Positions 21,600 to 33,099 of a stretch of 64,000 nt of DNA are shown piece after piece. Below the pieces are notes generated by a model. The model made no database searches. It had not been told where the DNA came from and worked only from the letters and a program-made list of their open reading frames with translations. Origin of the DNA: Herbidospora mongoliensis (GTDB taxonomy: Bacteria > Actinomycetota > Actinomycetes > Streptosporangiales > Streptosporangiaceae). The position numbers were made by a program, and so were the translations under genes. Every line of letters begins with the position of its first letter. Position 1 is the stretch's first letter. Location: assembly GCF_001570545.1 (NCBI RefSeq), contig NZ_BBXD01000016.1:310001-374000 (forward strand). The letters are read 5' to 3'.

Positions 21600-21808
21600 A
21601 GTCCTTCCTGGTGGGATGGGGTCGTCTCAGGTTACCGGTTGGACCTGTGAAGCGGGCTGAAAGCTTCCTCTGAGTCCCTTTCTGCCCAGGTCGTCCAAGA
21701 ACATTTCAAGAAATGTCAGGCTTTGCGGCCCGATCGGGGTCGATACGGGCTACGTTTGCGCCCGACGTCACACCCGCGCGCACATTTGGGAGAGGTGCGG
21801 GCATCTCG

Positions 21809-22756
21809 ATGGGCCGACTGAGCCGAATGCTGATCACGGGGATCGTGCTGGGCCCGCTCGCCGCCTGTGGCGGCTTATCCGCGGAGACCACGGCCCGGGA
21901 GACCCCTTCCCGCGCGGCCGGGATCCTCACCCTGGCCACCGCCGAACGTGCTTTCGACAGTCTCCAGACGCTCGACGCCGCCTGGCGCGACAGCGACTGC
22001 GCCGAAGTGGCCGAGCTGGTCGCCGCACCCATCGCCGAGCTGGGCGGTGACGCCTGCGAGGCCACCGCGCTCGGCCACGAGATGTCCCGGTTCGACTACA
22101 CCGAACCCGAGTTCTACCTGCCCACCCGCGGCTCCACGGGCGACCCCTGGTTCGCCGCCCTGGCCCGGATGCCCGACCCGGCCTACTTCGTCTTCACCCA
22201 CGAGAAGGGCGGCTGGCGGCTCGCCTTAGGGCCGGTCCCGGTGCCGAAGGCCGCCCCGGAGGTGCACGTCACCGACGCCGTGGTGCCCACCGGCGACGAC
22301 AACCCCCAGATCACCGCCAGCCTGGTGTCCCAGCGCTGTCTGACCTACCTGACCGACCCGACGGGCGTGAACGGCATCCGGGTCCCGGACGGCGACCCGC
22401 TGCGCGGCCTGCGCGACGAGATCGCCCGCAGCGCGGCCAAATACCGCCCCGACAAGATCACTGTTGATGTACGTCTCCTCGCCGGCACCCCCTCCCACGC
22501 GCTGGCCCTCCCCGACGGCGCGTCCCTCGTCTTCCACGCCCTGCGCCTGGTCACCACCCAGGCCCCGGGCCCCGGCCGGGACGAACTGGCCAAGCCGGTC
22601 TACGCCGACCAGGAGATCCGGGCCTTCGCCGGCCACGGCTGGCTCGGCGAGGTGACCGCGGAGGAACTGCTGTTCCTGGCGACCAAGGTCGACGCGGACG
22701 GCCGGATGACCACGGTCGGGATGGGCCGTCAGCTGGCCTCCATGACGAACGTCTGA
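21809..22756 (+). CDS. Putative lipoprotein, unknown function
   Basis: 315 residues with a signal peptide ending in the lipobox GPLAAC. The mature protein has sequence such as FTHEKGGWRLALGPVP, resembling DUF8094-type actinobacterial extracytoplasmic proteins, but I cannot assign it with confidence. The ATG at 21809 gives the best signal peptide. It lies 25 bp upstream of purK. Confidence 0.65.
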   Translation: MGRLSRMLITGIVLGPLAACGGLSAETTARETPSRAAGILTLATAERAFDSLQTLDAAWRDSDCAEVAELVAAPIAELGGDACEATALGHEMSRFDYTEPEFYLPTRGSTGDPWFAALARMPDPAYFVFTHEKGGWRLALGPVPVPKAAPEVHVTDAVVPTGDDNPQITASLVSQRCLTYLTDPTGVNGIRVPDGDPLRGLRDEIARSAAKYRPDKITVDVRLLAGTPSHALALPDGASLVFHALRLVTTQAPGPGRDELAKPVYADQEIRAFAGHGWLGEVTAEELLFLATKVDADGRMTTVGMGRQLASMTNV

Positions 22757-22781
22757 GCTGGGCTGGGTAAACTTCGCGTTC

Positions 22782-23876
22782 GTGAACAGCCCTTTCATCG
22801 TCGGCATGGTCGGCGCCGGGCAGCTGGCCCGGATGACCCAGCAGGCCGCCATCGCCCTCGGCGTCGACCTCCGGGTGCTGGCCGGATCCCGCGACGAGAG
22901 CGCCGCCAAGGTCGTCGTCGACACCCGCCTCGGTGACCACCGCGACCTGGGCGACCTTGCCGAGTTCGCCAAGGGCTGCGACGTGGTCACCTTCGACCAC
23001 GAGCACGTGCCGACCGACCTCATCGAGAGCCTCGGGGTGCCCGCCCGGCCGGGGGCCGCCGCCCTCGTCCACGCGCAGGACAAACGCGTCATGCGGGAGC
23101 GGCTGACCGCTCTCGGGGTGCCGTGCCCCCGTTGGAGCTCCTCCGACTTCACCGCCCCGGTCGTGCTGAAGGCCGTCCGCGGCGGTTACGACGGGCGCGG
23201 CGTGTGGATGGCGCGGACCCAGGCCGAGGTCGACGAGGTGGTCTCCACCGGGATCGACCTCATCGGTGAGGAGATCGTGCCCTTCGAGCGGGAGCTCGCC
23301 GTGCTGGTGGCCCGGTCGCCGCACGGCCAGGGCGTGGCCTATCCGGTGGTGGAGACCGTCCAGGAGGACGGGATCTGCGTCGAGGTCATCGCGCCGGCTC
23401 CCGGCCTCGACCCCGAGCTGGCCGCCGAGGCGCAGCGGATCGCGCTGACCATCGCCGAGGAGCTCGACGTGACCGGCCTGCTGGCGGTCGAGATGTTCCA
23501 GACCTCGACCGGCCTGCTGGTCAACGAGCTGGCCATGCGGCCGCACAACTCCGGGCACTGGACGATCGAGGGCGCCCGCACCTCCCAGTTCGAGCAGCAC
23601 CTCCGGGCCGTCCTGGACCTGCCGCTGGGTTCGCCCGAGATGACGGCCCCCGTGGTCGTGATGGCCAACCTGCTCGGCGGCCCCGACCCCGATGTGTACT
23701 CGCGCTACGAGCACGTGATGGCCAACGACCCCGGCATCAAGATCCACTTTTACGGCAAGGACGTCCGTCCCGGCCGCAAGATCGGCCACGTGACCGCCCT
23801 GGGCACCGACCTCGACGAGGTCCGCGCACGGGCGAGGCACGCGGTCACCTGTCTGAAGGGACCCCTCAGTGTCTGA
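22782..23876 (+). CDS. purK: N5-carboxyaminoimidazole ribonucleotide synthase
   Basis: 364 residues, an ATP-grasp enzyme that carboxylates AIR to N5-CAIR. Motifs include [51 protein letters not shown] and [13 protein letters not shown] start. It overlaps purE by 8 bp. Confidence 0.96.
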   Translation: MNSPFIVGMVGAGQLARMTQQAAIALGVDLRVLAGSRDESAAKVVVDTRLGDHRDLGDLAEFAKGCDVVTFDHEHVPTDLIESLGVPARPGAAALVHAQDKRVMRERLTALGVPCPRWSSSDFTAPVVLKAVRGGYDGRGVWMARTQAEVDEVVSTGIDLIGEEIVPFERELAVLVARSPHGQGVAYPVVETVQEDGICVEVIAPAPGLDPELAAEAQRIALTIAEELDVTGLLAVEMFQTSTGLLVNELAMRPHNSGHWTIEGARTSQFEQHLRAVLDLPLGSPEMTAPVVVMANLLGGPDPDVYSRYEHVMANDPGIKIHFYGKDVRPGRKIGHVTALGTDLDEVRARARHAVTCLKGPLSV

Positions 23877-24387
23877 CGCCGGGCCTGCGGTCGGCATCGT
23901 CATGGGCAGCGACTCCGACTGGCCCGTCATGGGCCTGGCGGCCGAGGCGCTGCGCGAGTTCGGCGTGTCCTTCGAGGCCGACGTCGTGTCGGCCCACCGG
24001 ATGCCCGAAGAGATGATCGCGTACGGCAAGTCGGCCGCCTCCCGGGGCCTGAAGGTGATCGTGGCGGGCGCCGGGGGCGCGGCGCACCTGCCGGGCATGC
24101 TGGCCTCGGTGACCCCGCTCCCGGTGATCGGGGTGCCGGTGCCGCTGAAGTACCTCGACGGGATGGACTCGCTGCTGTCGATCGTCCAGATGCCGGCCGG
24201 GGTCCCGGTCGCGACGGTCGCGGTGGGCGGGGCCAGGAACGCCGGTCTGCTGGCGGTACGGATCCTGGCGGCCTCCGACCCCGCGCTCCAGCAGCGGATG
24301 GTGGAGTTCCAGGCGGAACTGAAGAAGACGGCCTACGCCAAGGGCGAGGCGCTGCGCAAGGCGGCGGCGGAGGGGACTCCCTCCTAG
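23869..24387 (+). CDS. purE: N5-CAIR mutase
   Basis: 172 residues. It converts N5-CAIR to CAIR. The family signature is [13 protein letters not shown], then [11 protein letters not shown] and [12 protein letters not shown]. It is translationally coupled to purK and convergent with the reductase gene, whose stop overlaps by 4 bp. Confidence 0.97.
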   Translation: MSDAGPAVGIVMGSDSDWPVMGLAAEALREFGVSFEADVVSAHRMPEEMIAYGKSAASRGLKVIVAGAGGAAHLPGMLASVTPLPVIGVPVPLKYLDGMDSLLSIVQMPAGVPVATVAVGGARNAGLLAVRILAASDPALQQRMVEFQAELKKTAYAKGEALRKAAAEGTPS

Positions 24388-25442
24388 TCCTCCGGGACCA
24401 CGAACTCGCCGCCGGCGGCCGACGCCACTTCGGGGCCGAAGAGCCTGCCCGGGGTGAACGCGCCGGGGCGGCCCTCGCCCCTGGCCAGGCGCAGGGCCAC
24501 CTCGGAGACGGCGCCGACCGTGAACGTCATGGCCTCGCCGGTGCGCAGCCAGCCCTCACGCACGCGACCGGACGGCCACTCGACCCGGGCGCGGGCCCAC
24601 GACGATGCGCGCGGGCGCTCCCTGGCCGTGGTCGTCGTGACGCGGGCGAGCCGCCGGATGGCGAAGCCGGCCACACCGGGCAGACGCAGCACGCCGGCGA
24701 TCGCCGGCAGGGCCGCCCGGACGGCCGGGTTCGCCGGGACCAGAGCCGAAGCGCCGATCACCGACGGGGCGCCGCTGGCCTGCCAGGCCGCGAAGAGCTC
24801 GCCGCTGCCCAGGGAGGCGGTGGTGACCTCGTCGCCGTCGGGGGTGGTCAACCTTTCGGCGGCGCCACCGGCCCGGGCGCGCACCAACCGGCCCTGCCGG
24901 ACCTCGCGGCCGCAGTCGAGCAGCGTGTGCACGATGGTGGCGGCCAGGGCTTCGCCGAGGGCGCCGGGTTCGATCGCGACCGAGGCGACGGCGTCGATGC
25001 GCACGAGCGAAGGCTTCTCCTCGCCCGCCAGCAGGTGCAGCAGGATGCCCTCGGTCGCGAGCACGCCGAAGCCCGCCCCGGAGACCAGCGTGCGGCCGGT
25101 GGCCGCCGCCTCCCGGTCCATGCCGTGGAGCAGTTCGAACGCGCTCAGCTCGTTGGCGACGTCGACGTAGTGGGTGCCCGGCGGGCAGGCCCGCGCGACC
25201 TGCGGCGCGGTGACCACGAACGGGCCCACCGTGTTGATCACGACGGCCGGCGCCTCGGCGGACAGCTGAGCGCAGACCTCGCCGAGCGAGCCGGTCACCG
25301 CCCGGACTCCTGGACTCACCCGGGCCAGCCGCTCCCGGTCGCGGCCGGTCACCACCACCTCGGCGCCCGCCTTCCGCAGCCGCTCCACCGCCTCCCGGCC
25401 GACCCGTCCGGTCGCGCCGAGCACCCAGATCTCACCCGTCAT
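24384..25442 (-). CDS. Saccharopine dehydrogenase-like NAD(P)-binding protein
   Basis: 352 residues with an N-terminal Rossmann motif ([17 protein letters not shown]) and a second signature [20 protein letters not shown]. This pattern resembles trans-acting enoyl reductase/saccharopine-reductase-like proteins. ATG at 25442 follows GGAGG. It is divergent from a TetR gene with a strong palindrome between them, so probably that regulator's target. Confidence 0.8.
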   Translation of the reverse strand: MTGEIWVLGATGRVGREAVERLRKAGAEVVVTGRDRERLARVSPGVRAVTGSLGEVCAQLSAEAPAVVINTVGPFVVTAPQVARACPPGTHYVDVANELSAFELLHGMDREAAATGRTLVSGAGFGVLATEGILLHLLAGEEKPSLVRIDAVASVAIEPGALGEALAATIVHTLLDCGREVRQGRLVRARAGGAAERLTTPDGDEVTTASLGSGELFAAWQASGAPSVIGASALVPANPAVRAALPAIAGVLRLPGVAGFAIRRLARVTTTTARERPRASSWARARVEWPSGRVREGWLRTGEAMTFTVGAVSEVALRLARGEGRPGAFTPGRLFGPEVASAAGGEFVVPED

Positions 25443-25466
25443 GGTCGCCTCCATCAGTCATGGCAC

Positions 25467-25500
25467 GTCGTGTCATGACTATCGCATGGCATGACACGAC
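25467..25500. promoter_or_regulatory. TetR operator between divergent genes
   Basis: A perfect 11-bp inverted repeat GTCGTGTCATG ... CATGACACGAC with a 12-nt spacer. It lies between the divergent reductase and TetR starts. Confidence 0.75.
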
Positions 25501-25523
25501 ATGTCATCAGTAGGATTCGCCGC

Positions 25524-26093
25524 ATGAGTCGATGGCAGCCGGGTGCGCGAGAACGGCTTGAGCGGGCCGCGCTCGATCTCTTCCTCGAGCAGGGCTTCAC
25601 CGAGACGACGGTGCCGCAGATCACCGCGCGGGCCGGGCTGACGACCCGGACGTTCTTCCGGCACTTCGCCGACAAGCGTGAGGTGCTGTTCGCCGGTGAG
25701 GAGATGGTGCCCGAACTGGTCGCCCGCTTCATGGCCGAGGCCCCGCCGTCGCTCGGCCCGATGGAACTGATCACCGAGGGCCTGGCCCCCGCCGTGGCCG
25801 AGATCTTCGAGGGCCGCGGCCTCGACTACCTGCTACGCCGACGGGCCGCGATCGACGCCGAACCCGCCCTGCACGAGCGCGAGTTGCGCAAGTTCGCGCT
25901 GATGTCGGCGGCTTTGGAGCGGGGTTTCCGCGACCGCGGCGCCGACGACCTGACCGCCCGGCTGGCGGCCGAGATCGCCGTGACCGCGGTCCGGATAGCG
26001 GTGACCCGCTGGCTCGACCAGCAGGGCGACCCCGACCTCCCGGCCACCGTCAACCAGACCCTGGCGGCGATGCGGCGCCTGACGAGTACGTGA
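25524..26093 (+). CDS. TetR-family transcriptional regulator
   Basis: 189 residues. Its N-terminal HTH reads LFLEQGFTETTVPQITARAG then TTRTFFRHFADKREVLF. The C-terminal half resembles the actinobacterial mycofactocin/TetR_C-type ligand domain. ATG at 25524 gives a typical short lead before the HTH. It likely represses itself and the divergent reductase through the palindrome. Confidence 0.9.
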   Translation: MSRWQPGARERLERAALDLFLEQGFTETTVPQITARAGLTTRTFFRHFADKREVLFAGEEMVPELVARFMAEAPPSLGPMELITEGLAPAVAEIFEGRGLDYLLRRRAAIDAEPALHERELRKFALMSAALERGFRDRGADDLTARLAAEIAVTAVRIAVTRWLDQQGDPDLPATVNQTLAAMRRLTST

Positions 26094-26096
26094 CGG

Positions 26097-27407
26097 TTAC
26101 TGCGGCCTGCCGAGGGCGCGGTAGATCCAACCGGCCTCTCTCCAGGTGGGGGCGTCGAGGGCGTTGCGGCCGTCGACGATGTTGCGGACGGCCACCACCT
26201 CGCCCAGGGCATGGGGGCTGAGGTCGACGAACTCCTGCCATTCCGTCAGGAGCAGGACGACGTCGGCGTCGCGGCAGGCGTCCAGGGCCGACTGGGCGTA
26301 ACCCAGGGTCGGCTGGGTCTTTCTGGCGTTGTCCAGGGCGACCGGGTCGTAGACGGTGACGGCGCCGCCCTCCTGGCCGATCTTCACGGCCACGTCGAGG
26401 GCGGGGGAGTCGCGGATGTCGTCGGAGTTGGGCTTGAAGGCGGCCCCCAGGACGCCGACCACCCGGTTGCGGAACGAGCCGCCGACCATGTCGCGGGCCA
26501 GGTCGACCATCCGGGCCCGCCTGCGCATGTTGATCGCGTCGACCTCGCGCAGGAAGCTCAGGGCCTGGTCGGCGCCCAGTTCGTCGGCGCGGGCCATGAA
26601 GGCGCGGATGTCCTTGGGCAGGCAGCCGCCGCCGAACCCCAGGCCGGGGTTGAGGAAGCGGCCGCCGATGCGTTCGTCGTACGAGAGAGCCTTGGAGAGC
26701 AGTTTCACGTCGGCCTGGGTGGCTTCGCAGACTTCGGCCATGGCGTTGATGAACGAGATCTTGGTGGCCAGGAAGGCGTTGGCGGCCGACTTGACCAGCT
26801 CGGCGGTCGGGAAGTCGGTGACCACGATCGGGACGTCGCCGAGCGGCGCGTAGACCTCGCGCAGGATCATCTCGGCCTTGGGGGAGGTGACGCCGAGGAC
26901 GATCCGGTCGGGGTGGAGGGTGTCGTCGACGGCGAAGCCCTCCCGGAGGAACTCGGGGTTCCAGGCGAGCTCGACGTGGTCGCCGGCCAGTTCCCTGAGC
27001 CGGGCCGCGAGCCGCTGGGCGGTCCCGACCGGGACGGTCGACTTGCCCACCACGAGACAGCCCCTGTCCAGGTGCGGGGCGAGGGAGTCGACGACCTGGT
27101 CCAGGAAGGAGACGTCGGCGGCGAACTCGCCCTGCTTCTGGGGGGTCCCGACGCAGACGAAGTGGACGTCCCCGAACGCGGCGGCCTCCTCGTAGGAGGT
27201 GGTGAAGCGGAGTCGTCCACTCCCGACGTGTTTTCTGAGCAGGGTCTCGAGCCCCGGTTCCCAGATCGGCGACTCGCCGCGCTGGAGCCGGGCGATCTTG
27301 TCGGGGTCGACGTCGAGCCCGAGCACCTCGAAGCCGAGCTCCGCCATGCACGCGGCATGCGTCGCCCCCAGGTAGCCGGTCCCCAGGACCGTGAGTCGGT
27401 ACGGCAC
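26097..27407 (-). CDS. UDP-glucose 6-dehydrogenase
   Basis: About 436 residues. It oxidises UDP-glucose to UDP-glucuronate for wall or exopolysaccharide. NAD-binding motif VLGTGYLGATHAACMA, the catalytic cysteine region GFGGGCLPKDIRAF and the C-terminal GAAFKPNSDDIRDSPAL are all present. A GTG at 27407 (VPYRLTVLG) preceded by GGGAGCG is preferred over the ATG five codons upstream. Confidence 0.93.
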   Translation of the reverse strand: MPYRLTVLGTGYLGATHAACMAELGFEVLGLDVDPDKIARLQRGESPIWEPGLETLLRKHVGSGRLRFTTSYEEAAAFGDVHFVCVGTPQKQGEFAADVSFLDQVVDSLAPHLDRGCLVVGKSTVPVGTAQRLAARLRELAGDHVELAWNPEFLREGFAVDDTLHPDRIVLGVTSPKAEMILREVYAPLGDVPIVVTDFPTAELVKSAANAFLATKISFINAMAEVCEATQADVKLLSKALSYDERIGGRFLNPGLGFGGGCLPKDIRAFMARADELGADQALSFLREVDAINMRRRARMVDLARDMVGGSFRNRVVGVLGAAFKPNSDDIRDSPALDVAVKIGQEGGAVTVYDPVALDNARKTQPTLGYAQSALDACRDADVVLLLTEWQEFVDLSPHALGEVVAVRNIVDGRNALDAPTWREAGWIYRALGRPQ

Positions 27408-27519
27408 GCCCGCTCCCCTCATGACCTGCTCTTACAGGGTGTGTGATGTTACATGAGGCTATAAGTGCAGATTACCTACCGACTGGTAGGCCGATACTCG
27501 GACGTCCTAGAATCCGGAC

Positions 27520-28683
27520 ATGAGCTTTCCTCTGTACGCGCCGGCGGAGGAGCACGACATGCTCCGCGAGGCGATCCGGGCCCTGGCCGAAGAGAAGATC
27601 GCCCCGCGCGCCGCCGCGGCCGACGAGAACGAGGAGTTCCCGGAAGACTCCTACAAGGATCTCGTCGCGGCCGACTTCCACGCGGTCCACGTGCCCGAGG
27701 AATACGGCGGGGCGGGGGCCGACGCGCTCGCGGCGGTGATCGTGATCGAAGAGGTGGCGCGGGTCTGCGCGTCGACCTCGCTGATCCCGGCGGTGAACAA
27801 GCTCGGCACGGTCCCGCTGCTGCTCTCCGCCTCCTCAGAGCTCAAGGCGGCATACCTGCCCGCCGTGGCGCGGGGCGAGGGCATGTTCTCCTACGCCCTC
27901 TCCGAGGCCGAGGCGGGCTCCGACGCCGCCGCGATGCGCACCCGCGCGGTGGCCGACGGCGATTCCTACGTGCTCAACGGCACGAAGATGTGGATCACCA
28001 ACGCCGGGGTGTCCGAGTTCTACACCGTCATGGCGGTGACCGACCCCTCGGCCGGCGCGCGCGGCATCTCCGCTTTCGTCGTGGAGAAGGCCGACAAGGG
28101 GGTGTCCTTCGGGCCGAAGGAGAGGAAGCTCGGCATCAGGGCCTCGCCGACCCGCACGGTGATCCTGGAGGACGTGCGCATCCCGGCGTCCCGGATGATC
28201 GGCGCGCCCGGCACCGGCTTCAAGACCGCCCTGGCGACCCTCGACCACACGCGGATCACCATCGCCGCGCAGGCGCTCGGGATCGCCCAGGGTGCGCTCG
28301 ACTTCGCCGTCGGCTACGTCAAGGAGCGCAAGCAGTTCGGGAAGGCGATCGGCGACTTCCAGGGCGTCCAGTTCATGATCGCCGACATGGCGATGAAGCT
28401 GGAGGCGGCCCGGCAGCTGACCTACGCGGCGGCGGCCAAGTCGGAGCGGGCCATGCACGGCACCCCGGTGAAGGACCTGACCTTCTTCTCCTCCGCCGCC
28501 AAGACCGCTGCCTCCGACGCGGCGATGGAGATCACTACCGAGGCGGTGCAGCTGCTGGGCGGCTACGGCTACACGCGTGACTACCCGGTGGAGCGGATGA
28601 TGCGCGACGCCAAGATCACCCAGATCTACGAGGGGACAAACCAGATCCAGCGGATGGTGATGGCTCGTCAGATCCTCAAGTAG
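27520..28683 (+). CDS. Acyl-CoA dehydrogenase
   Basis: 387 residues, a flavoprotein of fatty or branched-chain acid oxidation. Markers are EYGGAGADALA, SEAEAGSDAAAM, WITNAGVSEFY and the C-terminal QIYEGTNQIQRMVMARQIL, with a Glu base region LLGGYGYTRDYPVERMMRDAKI. It is the last core-type gene before the island. Confidence 0.95.
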   Translation: MSFPLYAPAEEHDMLREAIRALAEEKIAPRAAAADENEEFPEDSYKDLVAADFHAVHVPEEYGGAGADALAAVIVIEEVARVCASTSLIPAVNKLGTVPLLLSASSELKAAYLPAVARGEGMFSYALSEAEAGSDAAAMRTRAVADGDSYVLNGTKMWITNAGVSEFYTVMAVTDPSAGARGISAFVVEKADKGVSFGPKERKLGIRASPTRTVILEDVRIPASRMIGAPGTGFKTALATLDHTRITIAAQALGIAQGALDFAVGYVKERKQFGKAIGDFQGVQFMIADMAMKLEAARQLTYAAAAKSERAMHGTPVKDLTFFSSAAKTAASDAAMEITTEAVQLLGGYGYTRDYPVERMMRDAKITQIYEGTNQIQRMVMARQILK

Positions 28684-28693
28684 TACCTGAACA

Positions 28694-28734
28694 GCGAAAA
28701 CCCCGCCCAGGATGTCTCTGCGGCGGGGTTTCGC
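28694..28734. terminator. Terminator at the chromosome/island boundary
   Basis: Stem AAACCCCGCC / GGCGGGGTTT extended by GCGA/TCGC with a 14-nt loop. It serves the acyl-CoA dehydrogenase gene and lies 26 bp from the end of the convergent integrase remnant. Confidence 0.8.
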
Positions 28735-28759
28735 GGTTCGGCTCAGGGGGCTTAAACGA

Positions 28760-29728
28760 TCACTGTTCCGTCCCTGTTCCGTGAGAGATGAGACGCGGGC
28801 GGAACAGCCGGTCGTCGATCGCTTTGCGCGCTCGGTCGTGGGAGCCGGGCATCAGGTGAGCGTAGACACGGAGGGTGAAGCCGGGGTTTGCGTGGCCGAG
28901 GTACTCGGCGAGTTCCTTGACGGAGACCGCGCCGACGAGCATCACGCTCGCGTAGTAGTGGCGGAGTTGGTGAAGGCCCTCTTTGCGTGATGTCGTGAAA
29001 CGCGTCCGGCTGTTGGCGTCCTTTGCCGGCGCGGGGATGACACCCACAGCCACCAAGGCGGGTTTCCAGATCAGTTCGCTGTAGACCCGAGCTCTGATGA
29101 ACCGGTCGTCGGTCCACTGGACGAGCAGATTGTGGGTCTGCACCTTGCCGTTGAGCTTCTCCCAGGGCGGAGAGCAGGTCAGCGGCGGGAAGGCCGCCAC
29201 ATGACGTCTGATCGCTTCGGCGGTCCATTCCGGCAGGGGAACGACGCGCTCACGGTCGTTCTTCGGCAAGGCGAAAATGTGTTCGCTGCCCAGCTTCTTG
29301 ATCTGTCGCCGGACATGGAGCACGCCCGCCACCTTGCTGACGCTGAGATCGCCTTGGCGTATCGCATTGAGCACAGTCGACGGCATCGATTCATTGTCGA
29401 CCCGAATATATACGCCGGTTTCTGGGAGGGAGCCGTTGAGGAATGCTTGTAGCGCGTCAATTTCTTCGTTTTCGCAGGTCCAGCGATGCTCTGGCTTATC
29501 TTCGAAGTTGTATCCGCCTCGCGTTTGGCGGGATGCGAATTGCTCAACGGTAAAGCTCAATTTTTTTAGTTCGCCAGTTTCCTTGTCGCCCCTCCCGATG
29601 ATTTTGGCTGCTTTCCATGCCCGGGGGCATTTTTTGACTTCCAGGGTCTCGGAAAAGAGGAGATTCGGGTGGTCGATGTCGTTGTTGATGCGAACTCGGA
29701 AGGCTCTTTCGGCCTCCTCTTGATCCAA
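28760..29728 (-). pseudogene. Chimeric tyrosine recombinase (integrase) remnant
   Basis: 322 codons with two unlike halves. The C-terminal ~188 residues (from GVLHVRRQIKK, about 29330) are the catalytic end of an actinophage-type integrase: KNDRERVVPLP, HQLRHYYASVM and LGHANPGFTLRVYAH with the tyrosine. The SAM-like core-binding domain and the box around the first catalytic arginine are missing. The first ~134 residues are AT-richer and instead read like another protein (LFSETLEVKKCPRAWKAAKI, RWTCENEEIDALQAFLNG), vaguely like the N-terminus of Shedu/DUF4263-type proteins. It is probably inactive as a recombinase. Confidence 0.75.
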
Positions 29729-30047
29729 GCCGCAAGAGTATAGATGTGGTGTGCGTCAGCGTACAAATCGTTTTAAATTGCATAAACGGGTACCAGTCGG
29801 GTGTCGAGTAGATGGTTAGTTCGGCCGCCAGTGGCAGATCTGCTTGGAGGCGGGCCTCGCGCCTATGCGTTTGTAGAACCGTCGTGCCGCCATGTTGGCT
29901 TCGCCTACGGCGAGTGTGTGGAGCAGACTGCGAAGGTAACGGCTTCGCCGGGGGGCATCTCGGATAGTCGGTGTGGCGGCGCTCGCTCGGCAATAGGGCA
30001 GGCGGGGACGTCGCTCATCAGAACCTCTGATGGTGTGCGGGCGTGGG
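29729..30047. other. Intergenic region, no gene seen
   Basis: The stretch between the integrase remnant and chrA is relatively AT-rich near 29700-29800. Its open frames are short, with no recognisable protein or RNA. It may be decayed mobile-element DNA. Confidence 0.5.
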
Positions 30048-31256
<1,209 letters not shown>

Positions 31257-31684
31257 CGTCACCCCTCTGCTACTCAGCGCGCAGCTTGTCGGGAGGTATG
31301 CAAGATCTAAGACCGAAAGCCTGAACGTGGTTCATCACCTGGCACTGGGCTTCGCCTTTGGCCTTGGGCGCAGCTTCGCATCGTGCAGCTACCCGAATGT
31401 CATTGTGCCGCTTGCGTCCGCGAAGCTCCTCCAATGCGGTCCCGGCTGCAAGATCACGGGTAATGATCGCGCCCTTGCCGTCAAGGGCTCGTACGTTTAC
31501 GGCCGCACTCGCAAGGTTGCCGTCCTCACAGCAGAGATCTGGACGATGGCGTAGCGCGATCCCGTGACTAGTCTTCGGGACGCCTCGCCAAGAGCCCCAA
31601 GGTGGGTGGCTTGCGCCCTACAGATCATCTACATTGACGAAAGTAAAAATAGATATATGCCGATCTGACAGTGAGGGATTCTGG
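31257..31684. other. Intergenic region with possible gene debris
   Basis: No convincing gene. On the minus strand an open stretch of about 110 codons runs from ~31607 to ~31278 without a start codon; it may be a decayed gene and I could not identify it. The right end provides the moaA promoter. Confidence 0.4.
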
Positions 31685-32668
31685 GTGTTAGCCGACTCGT
31701 TCGGGCGAGTGGCGACCGACTTCCGTGTGTCGCTCACCGATCGCTGCAACCTTCGCTGCACCTACTGCATGCCCCCCGAGGGGCTCGAATGGCTCGCCAC
31801 GCCGGAGCTCCTAACGGTTGAGGAGATCGTTCGGCTCGTGCGTATCGGAGTCGAGGTGCTGGGGATCCGTGAGGTGCGCTACACAGGCGGGGAACCGCTG
31901 CTCCGGCGCGAGCTCGTAGAGATCGTCAAGCGCACGTCCGCCTTCGGCGTTGAGATCTCGCTGACCACCAACGGCATCGGGCTTTCCCGCCTGGCCCAAT
32001 CGCTGGCCGACGCTGGACTCGCCCGCGTCAACGTCTCCCTCGACACCTTGGATCGCGAGACATTCATCAAGCTCGCCCACCGCGACCGACTGGTCGATGT
32101 CCTAGACGGACTTTCCGCAGCTGCCCGAGCAGGGATAACGCCAATCAAGGTGAACTCCGTGCTCATGCGCGGGGTGAACGATCACGAGGCGGTGCCGTTG
32201 TTGCGGTACTGCCTGGACAGGAACTACGAGCTCCGCTTCATCGAACAGATGCCCCTCGATGCTCAGCACGGATGGACTCGCGAGGAGATGGTCACGGCGG
32301 ACGAGACGCTCGCCCGTCTCGGTTCGGAGTTCTCCCTGTCGGAGTCCGACCCGCGAGATCGAGGCTCGGCGCCGGCGGAGCAGTTCCTCGTCGACGGAGG
32401 CCCGGCCAGCGTGGGCGTGATCGGGTCAGTTAGTCGGCCGTTCTGCGGCACCTGTGATCGCGTGCGGTTGACGGCCGACGGCCAGATCCGCAACTGCCTG
32501 TTCGCGATGGGGGAGACCGACCTTCGAAGCGCTCTCCGCGCCGGAGCCACCGACGCTGAGTTAGCTGATTTGTGGATCACGGCTGTACGCGGCAAACGGC
32601 CTGGCCACGGCATCGATGATCCGACGTTCCTTCAGCCTGCCCGCCCGATGTCCGCGATCGGCGGCTGA
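31685..32668 (+). CDS. moaA: GTP 3',8-cyclase, molybdenum cofactor biosynthesis
   Basis: 327 residues, a radical-SAM enzyme for the first step of molybdopterin synthesis. The N-terminal cluster motif is CNLRCTYCMP and the C-terminal [4Fe-4S] region is RPFCGTCDRVRLTADGQIRNC. It ends in the required Gly-Gly (MSAIGG). GTG at 31685 is chosen because VLADSFGRVATDFRVSLT aligns with the usual MoaA N-terminus and GAGGGA lies upstream; an ATG at 31634 would add 17 odd residues. Presumably supplies cofactor to the oxidoreductase at 42.2 kb. Confidence 0.95.
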   Translation: MLADSFGRVATDFRVSLTDRCNLRCTYCMPPEGLEWLATPELLTVEEIVRLVRIGVEVLGIREVRYTGGEPLLRRELVEIVKRTSAFGVEISLTTNGIGLSRLAQSLADAGLARVNVSLDTLDRETFIKLAHRDRLVDVLDGLSAAARAGITPIKVNSVLMRGVNDHEAVPLLRYCLDRNYELRFIEQMPLDAQHGWTREEMVTADETLARLGSEFSLSESDPRDRGSAPAEQFLVDGGPASVGVIGSVSRPFCGTCDRVRLTADGQIRNCLFAMGETDLRSALRAGATDAELADLWITAVRGKRPGHGIDDPTFLQPARPMSAIGG

Positions 32669-32673
32669 TCTCT

Positions 32674-33097
32674 GTGGACGCGATCCGATTGCTCGCGATC
32701 CGGGACGTCCCGTTGTCCGTCGACGAGGTCTTCGCCTCCGTATCGGATCATGCGGCTTGGAGGAACCGCTCTGTTCGTGGGGACCGTCCGGAGTGAAGAC
32801 GAAGGCAGGTCCGTGACGGAGTTGTCGTACTCGGCACATCCAACCGCTGAGGAACAACTGCGACGCGTGGCGGAGCAGGTCGCCGCCGACTTCTCGTTGA
32901 TCGCTCTGTCGGCGGTCCACCGTGTCGGTGACTTGGCCCTTGGCGAGATCGCGGTGATCGTGGCGGTGGCGAGCGCGCATCGTCAGGAGGCGTTCGCCGC
33001 CTCCCGGCGGCTCATCGATGACCTGAAGCACGAGGTGCCTATCTGGAAGCACCAGCGATTCACCGACGGTGAAGTCGAGTGGGTAGGCACCTGCTGA
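32674..33097 (+). pseudogene. moaE: Molybdopterin synthase catalytic subunit with a 1-nt frameshift
   Basis: From a GTG at 32674 the frame gives a normal MoaE N-terminus (DAIRLLAIRDVPLSVDEVF ... SDHAA). Then a single extra T near 32758-32760 (GCGGCTTGGAGGA) shifts the frame. The rest of MoaE follows in the next frame: GGTALFVGTVRSEDEGRSV, AVHRVGDLALGEIAVIV, RLIDDLKHEVPIWKHQRFTD. Removing one T restores GGTALFVGTVR exactly. An ATG at 32750 could start a shortened protein of 115 residues lacking ~27 N-terminal residues. This is either a true frameshift or an assembly error. It lies 5 bp after moaA. Confidence 0.85.
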
Positions 33098-33099
33098 CG

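Noticed and set aside
28684-28760. tRNA gene or attachment site next to the integrase
   Set aside because: No cloverleaf or tRNA 3'-end sequence could be recognised; only a terminator hairpin and a short CTGTTCCGT direct repeat that lies at the end of the integrase frame.
31327-31567. Short plus-strand frames between chrA and moaA
   Set aside because: No ribosome site, no recognisable protein, and they overlap each other. Left as an intergenic region.
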